The notes beneath the pieces were generated by a model, which had not been told where the DNA came from, ran no database searches, and saw only the letters and a program-made list of their open reading frames with translations. A DNA stretch of 64,000 nucleotides from Cupriavidus sp. WKF15 (GTDB taxonomy: Bacteria > Pseudomonadota > Gammaproteobacteria > Burkholderiales > Burkholderiaceae), in the NCBI RefSeq assembly GCF_029278605.1, contig NZ_CP119572.1, positions 1,860,001-1,924,000 on the forward strand. The letters run 5' to 3'. Positions 57,153-64,000 of this stretch are shown piece after piece (within the stretch, counting starts at the first letter, position 1; each line of letters opens with the position of its first letter). Both the position numbers and the translations under genes were made by a program.

Positions 57153-57704
57153 ATGGCATCCCCCACGCCCCGCAAGCGCTGGCTCGACCGGCTGCTTGAC
57201 CTGTGCGCCGTCCTGGGTGCGCTCTGCATCCTTGCTGTCTGCGCCATCATGATCCTGATGTCGCTGTCGCGCGAAACCGCCTTTATCTTCAAGGGCGGCG
57301 ACGACATCGTGGCCTGGCTGTGCGCGGCCTCGGCGTTCCTGGTCCTCGGCCAGACCTTCCAGCACGGCGGCATCGTGCGCGTGGAAATACTGCTCGAAGC
57401 GGCGGGACCGCGCCGGCGCCGCGCACTGGAACTTCTGTCGCTGACCCTCTGCCTCATCTTCGCCATCTATGCTGCCTGGGCGCTCGGCACCTTCGCGTGG
57501 CAAAGCTGGGAGATCGGCGATGTCTCGCAAGGCGAGATCGTGATCCCCCTGTGGATTCCGCAGAGCTTTGCCGTGATCGGCTGCATCGGCTTCATGCTGG
57601 CCGTCGCCGACGAATGGCTGCGCGTGCTGCGCCGGCAAAAGCCGCGCTACCAGCTGGCACAGGAAGCAAAGCTGGCCGCCGGCGATTTCGGGGAGTCGGT
57701 CTGA
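57153..57704 (+). CDS. dctQ: TRAP transporter small membrane subunit DctQ
   Basis: The 183-residue protein has four predicted membrane helices and a DctQ-type sequence with IFKGGDDIVAWLCAASAFLV, FQHGGIVRVEI and VIPLWIPQSFAVIG. It is separated from dctP by 69 bases and overlaps dctM as TGATG. Confidence 0.92.
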   Translation: MASPTPRKRWLDRLLDLCAVLGALCILAVCAIMILMSLSRETAFIFKGGDDIVAWLCAASAFLVLGQTFQHGGIVRVEILLEAAGPRRRRALELLSLTLCLIFAIYAAWALGTFAWQSWEIGDVSQGEIVIPLWIPQSFAVIGCIGFMLAVADEWLRVLRRQKPRYQLAQEAKLAAGDFGESV

Positions 57705-59014
57705 TGAGCACGGTCCTTGTCGCGCTCGTCCTGCTGCTGGTGATGATCGTCTTTCTGGCCATCGGCGCCTGGATACCCGTCGCCATCGCCGTGACCTCCT
57801 GGGTCGGCCTGGTGGTCTTCTCCGACCGCGAGGCGCTGGTCAACCTCGCCAATGCGTGGTGGTCGTCGAGCGCCTCCTATACGCTGGCCTCGTTGCCGCT
57901 GTTCGTGTGGATGGGCGAGATCCTGTTCCGCACGAAGCTGTCCGAGCAGATGTTCAACGGCCTCTCGCCATGGCTGAACTGGCTGCCGGGCCGGCTCATG
58001 CACGTCAATATCCTCGGCTGCGGGATTTTCGGCTCGGTGTCCGGCTCGTCGGCAGCCACCTGCGCGACGATCGCCAAATCGGCGCTGCCCGAACTCACGC
58101 GGCGCGGCTACGACGAGCGCGTCACGCTTGGCTCGCTGTCGACGGCCGGCACGCTCGGCATCCTGATTCCGCCGTCGATCACCATGGTCGTCTACGCGGT
58201 ATCGGCCGATGTCTCGATCATCCGCGTGTTCCTCGCCGGCTTCCTGCCCGGCCTGCTGCTGATGCTGCTGTTCTCGGGCTATATCGTGGTCTGGGCCCTG
58301 CTGCACCCGGACCGGACGCCGCCAGCGGAACAGTTCGGCTGGAAGGCGCGCGTGGCCTCGATCCGCCAGTTGATGCCGTGCATCATCCTGATCGGCTTCA
58401 TCACATGGATCATGATGGCGGGATACTCCACGGCCACCGAGGCCGCGGCCTACGGCGTGGTCGCCTCGCTGGCGCTGGCATGGGCCGGTGGCTCGCTGAC
58501 ACGCGCGGCGTTCTGGGAGAGCCTGATGTCGGCCACCCGGCTTACCGCGATGATCATGTTCGTGCTCGGTGCGACCTCGTTCCTGTCGGTCACCATGAGC
58601 TTCACCGGCATACCGCGCGCCCTGGCCGAGTGGGTGGCCGCGCTGCACCTGTCGCCCTGGGCGCTGATCGCGGTGCTGACGGTGATCTACATCCTGCTCG
58701 GCACGGCCCTTGACGGCATCTCGATGATCGCGCTGACCACGGCCACCGTATTGCCCATGGTGCAGGCGGCTGGCTTCGACCTGGTATGGTTCGGCATCTT
58801 CATCGTGCTGCTCGTGGAGATCGCTGAAGTCACGCCGCCGGTGGGCTTCAACCTGTTCGTGCTGCAGAGCATGACAGGCAAGGACAGCAACTATATTGCC
58901 CGGGTATCGTTGCCCTTCTTCATGATGATGGTCGTGGCGATCGGCATCATCACGATCTGGCCGGCCCTGGTGACTTGGCTGCCGGACGCTGTCATGCAGA
59001 AGGAACTCAGATAG
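57704..59014 (+). CDS. dctM: TRAP transporter large permease subunit DctM
   Basis: The 436-residue membrane protein has about 12 helices and DctM landmarks: LFVWMGEILFRTKLSEQMF, GIFGSVSGSSAATCATIAK, SLSTAGTLGILIPPSI and ITPPVG-like EVTPPVGFNLFVLQ. It is the sodium-driven translocation subunit. I chose the ATG at 57704, which overlaps the dctQ stop. Confidence 0.95.
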   Translation: MSTVLVALVLLLVMIVFLAIGAWIPVAIAVTSWVGLVVFSDREALVNLANAWWSSSASYTLASLPLFVWMGEILFRTKLSEQMFNGLSPWLNWLPGRLMHVNILGCGIFGSVSGSSAATCATIAKSALPELTRRGYDERVTLGSLSTAGTLGILIPPSITMVVYAVSADVSIIRVFLAGFLPGLLLMLLFSGYIVVWALLHPDRTPPAEQFGWKARVASIRQLMPCIILIGFITWIMMAGYSTATEAAAYGVVASLALAWAGGSLTRAAFWESLMSATRLTAMIMFVLGATSFLSVTMSFTGIPRALAEWVAALHLSPWALIAVLTVIYILLGTALDGISMIALTTATVLPMVQAAGFDLVWFGIFIVLLVEIAEVTPPVGFNLFVLQSMTGKDSNYIARVSLPFFMMMVVAIGIITIWPALVTWLPDAVMQKELR

Positions 59015-59095
59015 GGAGGACTGGGCAATGGCATGCGGTTCCGGCAAGATTGGCACTGACCAGATGGCATCGGCCCCGGCTGAACCCGTACCCGT

Positions 59096-60676
59096 ATGAA
59101 CCCGACGCAACCTTGTTCCCCGATCCCGGCTGAAGGCTGGACGGCGCTGGCCGCCGATTCGGCGCAGGCCATTCCGCTCTACGATGTCGACACCATCCGC
59201 CGCATCGAGAACGCCGCGTTTGCGCGCCTGCCGTCGTTCGAACTGATGTCTCGCGCCGGCGGCGCGGCCGCCGGCTGGCTGGCGCAGCATGTGCCCGAGG
59301 GATTGCTGCTGTTCCTGGCCGGGCCCGGCAACAACGGCGGCGACGCGCTGGTCGCCGCGACACGCCTGCACCAGGCCGGGCGCGATGTGCGGGTCTGGCT
59401 CACTGCGGACCCCTCGCGCATGCCGGCCGACGCAACGCGCGCATGGCAGGAAGCCAGCGCCGCGGGCGTGCCCATGGCGGCAATGGCAGCTACAGCCGCC
59501 TGGCCGGCAGGGATGGCGGCAGTGGTCGACGGCCTGCTCGGCATCGGCCTGAACCGCGCCGCAAGCGGCACCATCGCCGCGTGGATCGAGCGCCTTGCCC
59601 AGGCGCCGGCACCCGTATTCGCGCTCGATATTCCAAGCGGCCTGTTTGCGGATACCGGTGCCGGCGAGCCCGCCGTGCGCGCCTGCCGCACGCTCACGTT
59701 CCTCGGTGCCAAGCCTGGCCTGCTCACGCTGGATGGACGCGACTGCGCTGGCATTGTCGATATCGCACCGCTGGGCCTGGACTTTCCGCCCGCACAGACG
59801 CCGCGGGCCTGGGTGAACGGCCCGGCGCTGTTCCGGGACGCGCTGCCGGTGCGCCGCCATGCCGCCAACAAGGGCACGTTCGGGTCGCTCGCGATCATCG
59901 GCGGCAATACCGGCATGACCGGCGCCCCGCTGCTTGGCGCACGCGCGGCGCAGTGCCTCGGCGCCGGGAAAGTCCACGTCGGCTTTCTGGCGCCGTCAGC
60001 GCCCGCCATCGATCCTGTCCACCCCGAGCTGATGCTGCATTCGCTGACCGACCTTGCCCCCGGCGCGATGTCGGCCCTGGTCATCGGGCCGGGCATGGGC
60101 ACCGATCCCGGCGCACGCCAGGCCCTTGCGCAATGGCTGGAAGACGCCGGCCGCTGCAACGATCCGCCTGCGCTGGTCCTGGATGCGGACGCCCTCAACC
60201 TGCTGGCCGGCGATGCCGGGCTGGCTGCCACGCTGTCAGCGTCGGGACTGTCGCGCATCATGACGCCGCACCCGCTCGAAGCCGCACGCCTGCTGGGCTG
60301 CAATGTGGCCGCGGTGCAGCGCGACCGCCTGGCAGCAGCCAGTACGCTGGCGGAACAGTGGCAAGCCGTCGTCGTGCTCAAGGGCTCCGGATCCGTGATT
60401 GCCGCGCCCGGCACACCGGCCGGCGCGATCAACCCGACCGGCAACGCCGCGCTGGCAAGCGCGGGCACGGGCGATGTGCTGGCCGGCATGGCTGGCGCGC
60501 TACTAACCCAGGACATGCCGCCGCTGCAGGCGGCGCAGGCGGCCGTATGGATACATGGCCGCGCCGCCGACATGCTGGTGGCAAACGGCACAGGGCCGGC
60601 GGGGCTCGCGGCGAGCGAACTCGGCATTCCGGCGCGTACGATCTTCAATGCGCTGTTGCGCGGGGAGGCGGGTTAG
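59096..60676 (+). CDS. nnr: Bifunctional NAD(P)HX epimerase / dehydratase
   Basis: The 526-residue protein joins an N-terminal YjeF_N epimerase domain (GPGNNGGDALVAATRL, LDIPSGL) with a C-terminal ADP-dependent dehydratase domain (KGTFGSLAIIGGNTGMTGAP, TPHPLEAARLLG, ASAGTGDVLAGMAGALL). It repairs hydrated NADH and NADPH. It follows the TRAP genes by 81 bases but belongs functionally with housekeeping. The stop is at 60674-60676. Confidence 0.94.
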   Translation: MNPTQPCSPIPAEGWTALAADSAQAIPLYDVDTIRRIENAAFARLPSFELMSRAGGAAAGWLAQHVPEGLLLFLAGPGNNGGDALVAATRLHQAGRDVRVWLTADPSRMPADATRAWQEASAAGVPMAAMAATAAWPAGMAAVVDGLLGIGLNRAASGTIAAWIERLAQAPAPVFALDIPSGLFADTGAGEPAVRACRTLTFLGAKPGLLTLDGRDCAGIVDIAPLGLDFPPAQTPRAWVNGPALFRDALPVRRHAANKGTFGSLAIIGGNTGMTGAPLLGARAAQCLGAGKVHVGFLAPSAPAIDPVHPELMLHSLTDLAPGAMSALVIGPGMGTDPGARQALAQWLEDAGRCNDPPALVLDADALNLLAGDAGLAATLSASGLSRIMTPHPLEAARLLGCNVAAVQRDRLAAASTLAEQWQAVVVLKGSGSVIAAPGTPAGAINPTGNAALASAGTGDVLAGMAGALLTQDMPPLQAAQAAVWIHGRAADMLVANGTGPAGLAASELGIPARTIFNALLRGEAG

Positions 60677-60686
60677 TGCAATGCAG

Positions 60687-60716
60687 CCGGTGCATCAACG
60701 GACACAATTGCACCGG
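60687..60716. promoter_or_regulatory. Inverted repeat CCGGTGCA-N14-TGCACCGG upstream of pgi
   Basis: Perfect 8-bp arms at 60687-60694 and 60709-60716. A third copy of the core, TGCACCG, stands at 60794-60800. It could be an operator for pgi or a weak terminator for the preceding gene; it lacks a T-tract. Confidence 0.4.
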
Positions 60717-60891
60717 ATCATTGCCACAATCGGACAAAGGCCGACAGGCTCCCGGATACGACTGCGCTACCGTTTCATCTCGTAACCGATAACTGCACCG
60801 AATTAGCGTGATCGAGGCAAGACACGCTTTATACTTGCAGCTACCCGGCAGTTCGCCGGTACCAAGCTCCTGCAACAAATCTGTACCCTGC

Positions 60892-62526
60892 ATGCCTACC
60901 AACCTTCACGCCTGGAACGCCCTGCTGCAGCATCACGACGCCATTCGCGACGACCAGATGCGGGATTGGTTTGCCGATGGCGGCGAGGATCGTGTCAGGC
61001 AGTTTTCGCTGGAAGCGGCTGGCCTGTACCTGGATTACTCAAAGAACCGGATCACGCCGCAGACCATGCAGCTGCTGTTGCAGCTGGCCGACGAGGCCGG
61101 TGTCCCGGCGCGTCGGGATGCCATGTTTGCCGGCGAGCATATCAACGCCACCGAGGACCGCGCTGCCCTGCACGTTGCGCTTCGCGCCACCGCCGGTGCC
61201 GGCTTCAGGGTTGATGGTATGCCTGTGATGCCGTGCATCCAGAACGTCCTGGTTCGCATGCGAGCGTTCGCTGAAGCCGTCCGCAGCGGTGCGTGGACCG
61301 GCGCAGCCGGCGAACGCATCACCGATGTCGTGAACATCGGCATCGGCGGCTCCGACCTTGGCCCGAAGATGGTGTGCCGTGCGCTGTCGCACCTCGCACA
61401 TGATGACGGCCATTCCGGGCCGCGCATGCACTTCGTATCGAACGTCGACGGCACCGAACTGGCTGAAGCCCTTGAGCGCCTTGATCCGCGGCGGACGCTC
61501 ATGATCGTCTGCTCGAAGACCTTCACCACGCTGGAGACCATGGCCAATGCGCACAGCGCGCGGCAATGGTTCCTGGCCAATGGCGTTTCCGAGGACCAGT
61601 TGGCCCGGCACTTCGTCGCGGTGTCGACGAACGTGGAGGCCGTACGCGCATTCGGGATCGACCCGGCCAATATGTTCGAGTTCTGGGACTGGATCGGCGG
61701 CCGCTTCTCGCTGTGGTCCTCGGTGGGCCTGTCGATTGCGCTGGCGGTTGGCTTCAATGCCTTTGCCGACCTGCTGGCCGGCGGCCGTGCCATGGACGAG
61801 CACTTCCGCACCGCGCCGCTCGAACGCAACATGCCTGTCGTGCTGGGCATGCTCGGCATCTGGTACCGCAACTTCTTCAACCTGCCGACCAGTTGCATGG
61901 CACCCTACTCCACGTCGCTGGAGCTGTTCCCGGCGTTCCTGCAGCAGCTGGAGATGGAAAGCAACGGCAAGTCCGTGCAGCTCAACGGGCGGCGCGTGCG
62001 CACGCATACCTGCCCGGTCGTGTGGGGTTCCGCGGGCACCAATGGCCAGCATGCGTACTTCCAGAAGATCCACCAGGGATCGCAGATCGTACCGGTGGAT
62101 TTCGTTGCGCCACTGGTGCCGCCGCGCGAACTGCCCGGCCACCATGCCAAACTGCTGGCCAACTGCTTTGCCCAGGCCGAGGCGCTGATGCGCGGCCGTT
62201 CCGCCGAGGAACTGCGAGCGGCCGGCATGACCGACGAGCTGCGCATCGCCCATATGGTTTTCGAGGGCAACCGCCCCAGCAATACGCTGCTGATGGAAGA
62301 CCTGACGCCGCACGTGCTGGGTGCCCTGATCGCGCTCTATGAGCACCGGACCTTCGTGCAAGGTGTGGTCTGGAATATCAATTCCTTCGACCAGTGGGGT
62401 GTGGAGCTGGGCAAGATCCTGGCTCGCCCGATCGAAGCCGAACTGAACGGCGCCGAAGCCAGTCAGCACGATGCGTCCACGGCAGCGCTGATTGCCAGGG
62501 CCCGCGGCGTGCTGGCGCGAGGCTAG
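60892..62526 (+). CDS. pgi: Glucose-6-phosphate isomerase
   Basis: The 544-residue enzyme has [23 protein letters not shown], the family signature [22 protein letters not shown] and the catalytic His/Lys region near [14 protein letters not shown]. It interconverts glucose-6-P and fructose-6-P. I use the ATG at 60892 ([11 protein letters not shown]); an upstream GTG reading overlaps the likely promoter, where TATACT stands at 60830-60835. The stop overlaps the convergent ATPase stop at CTAG. Confidence 0.95.
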   Translation: MPTNLHAWNALLQHHDAIRDDQMRDWFADGGEDRVRQFSLEAAGLYLDYSKNRITPQTMQLLLQLADEAGVPARRDAMFAGEHINATEDRAALHVALRATAGAGFRVDGMPVMPCIQNVLVRMRAFAEAVRSGAWTGAAGERITDVVNIGIGGSDLGPKMVCRALSHLAHDDGHSGPRMHFVSNVDGTELAEALERLDPRRTLMIVCSKTFTTLETMANAHSARQWFLANGVSEDQLARHFVAVSTNVEAVRAFGIDPANMFEFWDWIGGRFSLWSSVGLSIALAVGFNAFADLLAGGRAMDEHFRTAPLERNMPVVLGMLGIWYRNFFNLPTSCMAPYSTSLELFPAFLQQLEMESNGKSVQLNGRRVRTHTCPVVWGSAGTNGQHAYFQKIHQGSQIVPVDFVAPLVPPRELPGHHAKLLANCFAQAEALMRGRSAEELRAAGMTDELRIAHMVFEGNRPSNTLLMEDLTPHVLGALIALYEHRTFVQGVVWNINSFDQWGVELGKILARPIEAELNGAEASQHDASTAALIARARGVLARG

Positions 62527-63221
62527 ACTTCGGTTGCCATCCACTCATCGCTGGCCACGCGGCCAGCGTCGATCGTCAGTATGCGGCTGCAGCGCGCCGC
62601 CACCGAACGGTCGTGGGTAACCAGCACCAGCGTGGACCCGGCATCGCGGTTGAGCTCGAACATCAGCGCGATCACGGCCTCGCCAGTGGACGTATCGAGG
62701 CTACCCGTAGGCTCGTCGGCAAACAGGATGTCAGGACGCGTGACAAAGGCGCGGGCCAGCGCCACGCGCTGTTGTTCGCCACCCGAAAGCGTGCGCGGAT
62801 AGTGATTGAGCCGCGCGCCCAGGCCGACGCGCTCGAGCATATCTGCCGCCCGCTCCCTGATCCGATCCGTTTCCCCGCGCAACTCGAGCGGCAACATGAC
62901 GTTCTCCAGCGCGGTCAGGTGCCCCACGAGCTGGAACGACTGGAACACGAAACCGACATGCCGTCCCCGCAGCGCGGCGCGCTGATCCTCGTCCAATGCG
63001 AAGAGATCCTGGCCCATGAGCCGCACCATGCCGCTCGTCGGCAGGTCCAGCCCGGCCAGCAAGCCGAGCAGCGTCGACTTGCCCGAGCCCGATGCCCCCA
63101 CGATGGCGAGCGTTTCGCCGCCCGTGACGGAAAACGTGACGTCGTGCAGAATCGTCAGCGAACCAGTCGTGTCGGCAACGGTCTTTCCCAATGACTCGAC
63201 GTCGAGGATGGAAGAGGACAT
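62523..63221 (-). CDS. ABC transporter ATPase, YbbA/LolD-like, no permease nearby
   Basis: The 232-residue ATPase has Walker [10 protein letters not shown], the signature [15 protein letters not shown], Walker [13 protein letters not shown] and an H-loop in LVTHD. It belongs to the MacB/LolD/YbbA group, which normally works with a large FtsX-type permease; none is visible here. Its start codon overlaps that of the divergent esterase (CATG at 63219-63222) and its stop overlaps that of pgi (CTAG at 62523-62526). Confidence 0.93.
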   Translation of the reverse strand: MSSSILDVESLGKTVADTTGSLTILHDVTFSVTGGETLAIVGASGSGKSTLLGLLAGLDLPTSGMVRLMGQDLFALDEDQRAALRGRHVGFVFQSFQLVGHLTALENVMLPLELRGETDRIRERAADMLERVGLGARLNHYPRTLSGGEQQRVALARAFVTRPDILFADEPTGSLDTSTGEAVIALMFELNRDAGSTLVLVTHDRSVAARCSRILTIDAGRVASDEWMATEV

Positions 63222-63876
63222 GAAGAGTTGGATCCGAAGCAGTTGGCACAAGGCGGCACTGGCCGCCTGCATGGCATTCATGGTGTCGGCGGGAACCGCC
63301 GCCGCGCAGGCGGCGCCTGCCGTACTGGTGCTTGGCGACAGCCTCTCGGCCGAATATGGCATTGCGCGCGGCTCTGGCTGGGTCAGCCTGTTGCAGCAGC
63401 GCTTGCAGAAAGAGCGCCTTGATTATAGCGTCGTCAACGCAAGCATCAGCGGCGAGACCACGATCGGCGGCAAGACGCGCCTGCCTGACCTGCTGGCACG
63501 GCATCGCCCTGCTGTGGTCATCGTGGAGCTTGGCGCCAATGACGCCTTGCGCGGCCTTGCGCTGCAGGTCACCGAGTCCAACCTGCGTACGATCGTTGGC
63601 GGCGCACAGAAGGCCGGCGCCCGGGTGCTGCTGATCGGCATGCGCATCCCGCCGAACTACGGCCAGGACTACACTGAGAAATTCTTCGCGCTCTATCCGC
63701 GGCTGGCTCAGGAATTCAAGGCGCCGCTCGTGCCCTTCTTCCTCGATAAAGTCATCTCGCGCCAGGACTGGTTCCAGCCGGACCGCATCCATCCGACTGC
63801 GGATGCCCAGCCGGCCCTGCTGGACACCGTGTGGCCTCAGCTCAGGCCCCTGCTAAGACCCGCCGGAAAAGGCTGA
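63220..63876 (+). CDS. SGNH-type arylesterase / lysophospholipase L1 (TesA-like)
   Basis: The 218-residue secreted esterase has a signal peptide ending near AQAAP, the block I motif VLVLGDSLSAEYG with the Ser nucleophile, block III VIVELGANDALRG, and the Asp/His pair in PDRIHPTADAQP. It resembles E. coli TesA, which is also divergent from ybbA. The ATG at 63220 gives the signal peptide directly. Confidence 0.93.
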   Translation: MKSWIRSSWHKAALAACMAFMVSAGTAAAQAAPAVLVLGDSLSAEYGIARGSGWVSLLQQRLQKERLDYSVVNASISGETTIGGKTRLPDLLARHRPAVVIVELGANDALRGLALQVTESNLRTIVGGAQKAGARVLLIGMRIPPNYGQDYTEKFFALYPRLAQEFKAPLVPFFLDKVISRQDWFQPDRIHPTADAQPALLDTVWPQLRPLLRPAGKG

Positions 63877-63900
63877 CGACACAGCACGCACACTGCAAAA

Positions 63901-63931
63901 AAAGACCCCTGCGAGATTTGCAGGGGTCTTT
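63901..63931. terminator. Bidirectional intrinsic terminator after the TesA-like gene
   Basis: AAAGACCCCTGC (63901-63912) pairs over 12 bp with GCAGGGGTCTTT (63920-63931) across a seven-base loop. An A-run before and T-run after make it work on both strands, fitting a convergent gene on the right. Confidence 0.85.
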
Positions 63932-63947
63932 GTCGCTGGCGCGGGAC

Positions 63948-64000
63948 TTATTGCGCCGCCGCTTCGCTGCCAGCCGCCGTATCGGCCGCCGCGACTGGCT
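63948..64000 (-). CDS. C-terminal end of an unidentified minus-strand gene (partial)
   Basis: A TAA at 63950-63948 closes a frame reading PVAAADTAAGSEAAAQ, an Ala-rich tail. The preceding terminator fits a gene end here. Nothing more can be said, as the body lies beyond the window. Confidence 0.4.
   Translation of the reverse strand, partial: PVAAADTAAGSEAAAQ

Overview
The window looks like chromosome 1 of a Cupriavidus species or a close Burkholderiaceae relative. GC content is high and even, and many gene products closely resemble proteins I know from C. necator. Examples are the threonate/erythronate (ltn/otn/den) block, a 4-hydroxybutyrate dehydrogenase of the Gbd type, an orphan Bug-type binding protein and a long beta-oxidation operon. 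I see no rRNA, tRNA, CRISPR array, insertion sequence, integrase or attachment site. This is chromosomal backbone with many metabolic islands, not a mobile region. All names come from reading translated sequence and recalling families. No database search was made.

Layout. (1) 1-5188, minus strand: a housekeeping run in the order mltG, tmk, holB, pilZ, tatD, ankyrin protein, DUF1232 protein (cut by the window edge). (2) 5401-8017: ygfZ (Fe-S maintenance), a DUF4936 protein, an NRDE protein and a convergent acetyltransferase. (3) 8216-15147, plus strand: a GntR/FCD regulator followed by a four-carbon acid-sugar pathway (ltnD, otnK, otnC, MFS importer, otnI, denD). ltnD carries an apparent one-base frameshift, which would remove the L-threonate entry and leave the D-erythronate entry. 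(4) 15248-20606: thioesterase, orphan Bug protein, HSL-type esterase, gbd, macrodomain protein, Asp/Glu racemase. (5) 20775-33019, minus strand: an 11-gene fatty-acid or acyl-CoA degradation cluster (FadB-type protein, nicotinamidase, thiolase, long acyl-CoA dehydrogenase, SDRs, PaaI thioesterase, MDR reductase, class II aldolase, hydrolase). A REPIN-like inverted repeat sits inside it. (6) 33521-42035: amino-acid permease, a complete livKHMGF branched-chain amino-acid-type ABC transporter and an acyl-CoA synthetase. (7) 42397-47138: selO, msrB, yciB, bolA, a parvulin, a small hypothetical protein and an ACT-domain protein. (8) 47423-53602: acetyl-CoA synthetase-like gene and purL, convergent on a strong terminator. 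(9) 53803-59014: a MarR regulator divergent from an amidase and a complete TRAP transporter. (10) 59096-64000: NAD(P)HX repair enzyme, pgi, an orphan YbbA-type ATPase packed between pgi and a TesA-type esterase, and the end of one more gene.

Themes. Three promoter regions (gbd, fadB-type operon, acyl-CoA synthetase) carry near-identical palindromes of the form GAACGATCGTTC. This suggests one unseen TetR-type regulator controls acyl-CoA and 4-hydroxybutyrate metabolism. Other points worth following are the broken ltnD, the nicotinamidase inside the beta-oxidation operon, a LivF whose Walker A lysine is replaced by arginine, the selO-msrB pairing, and the MarR/amidase/TRAP unit, which reads as an uptake and hydrolysis module for an unknown amide.
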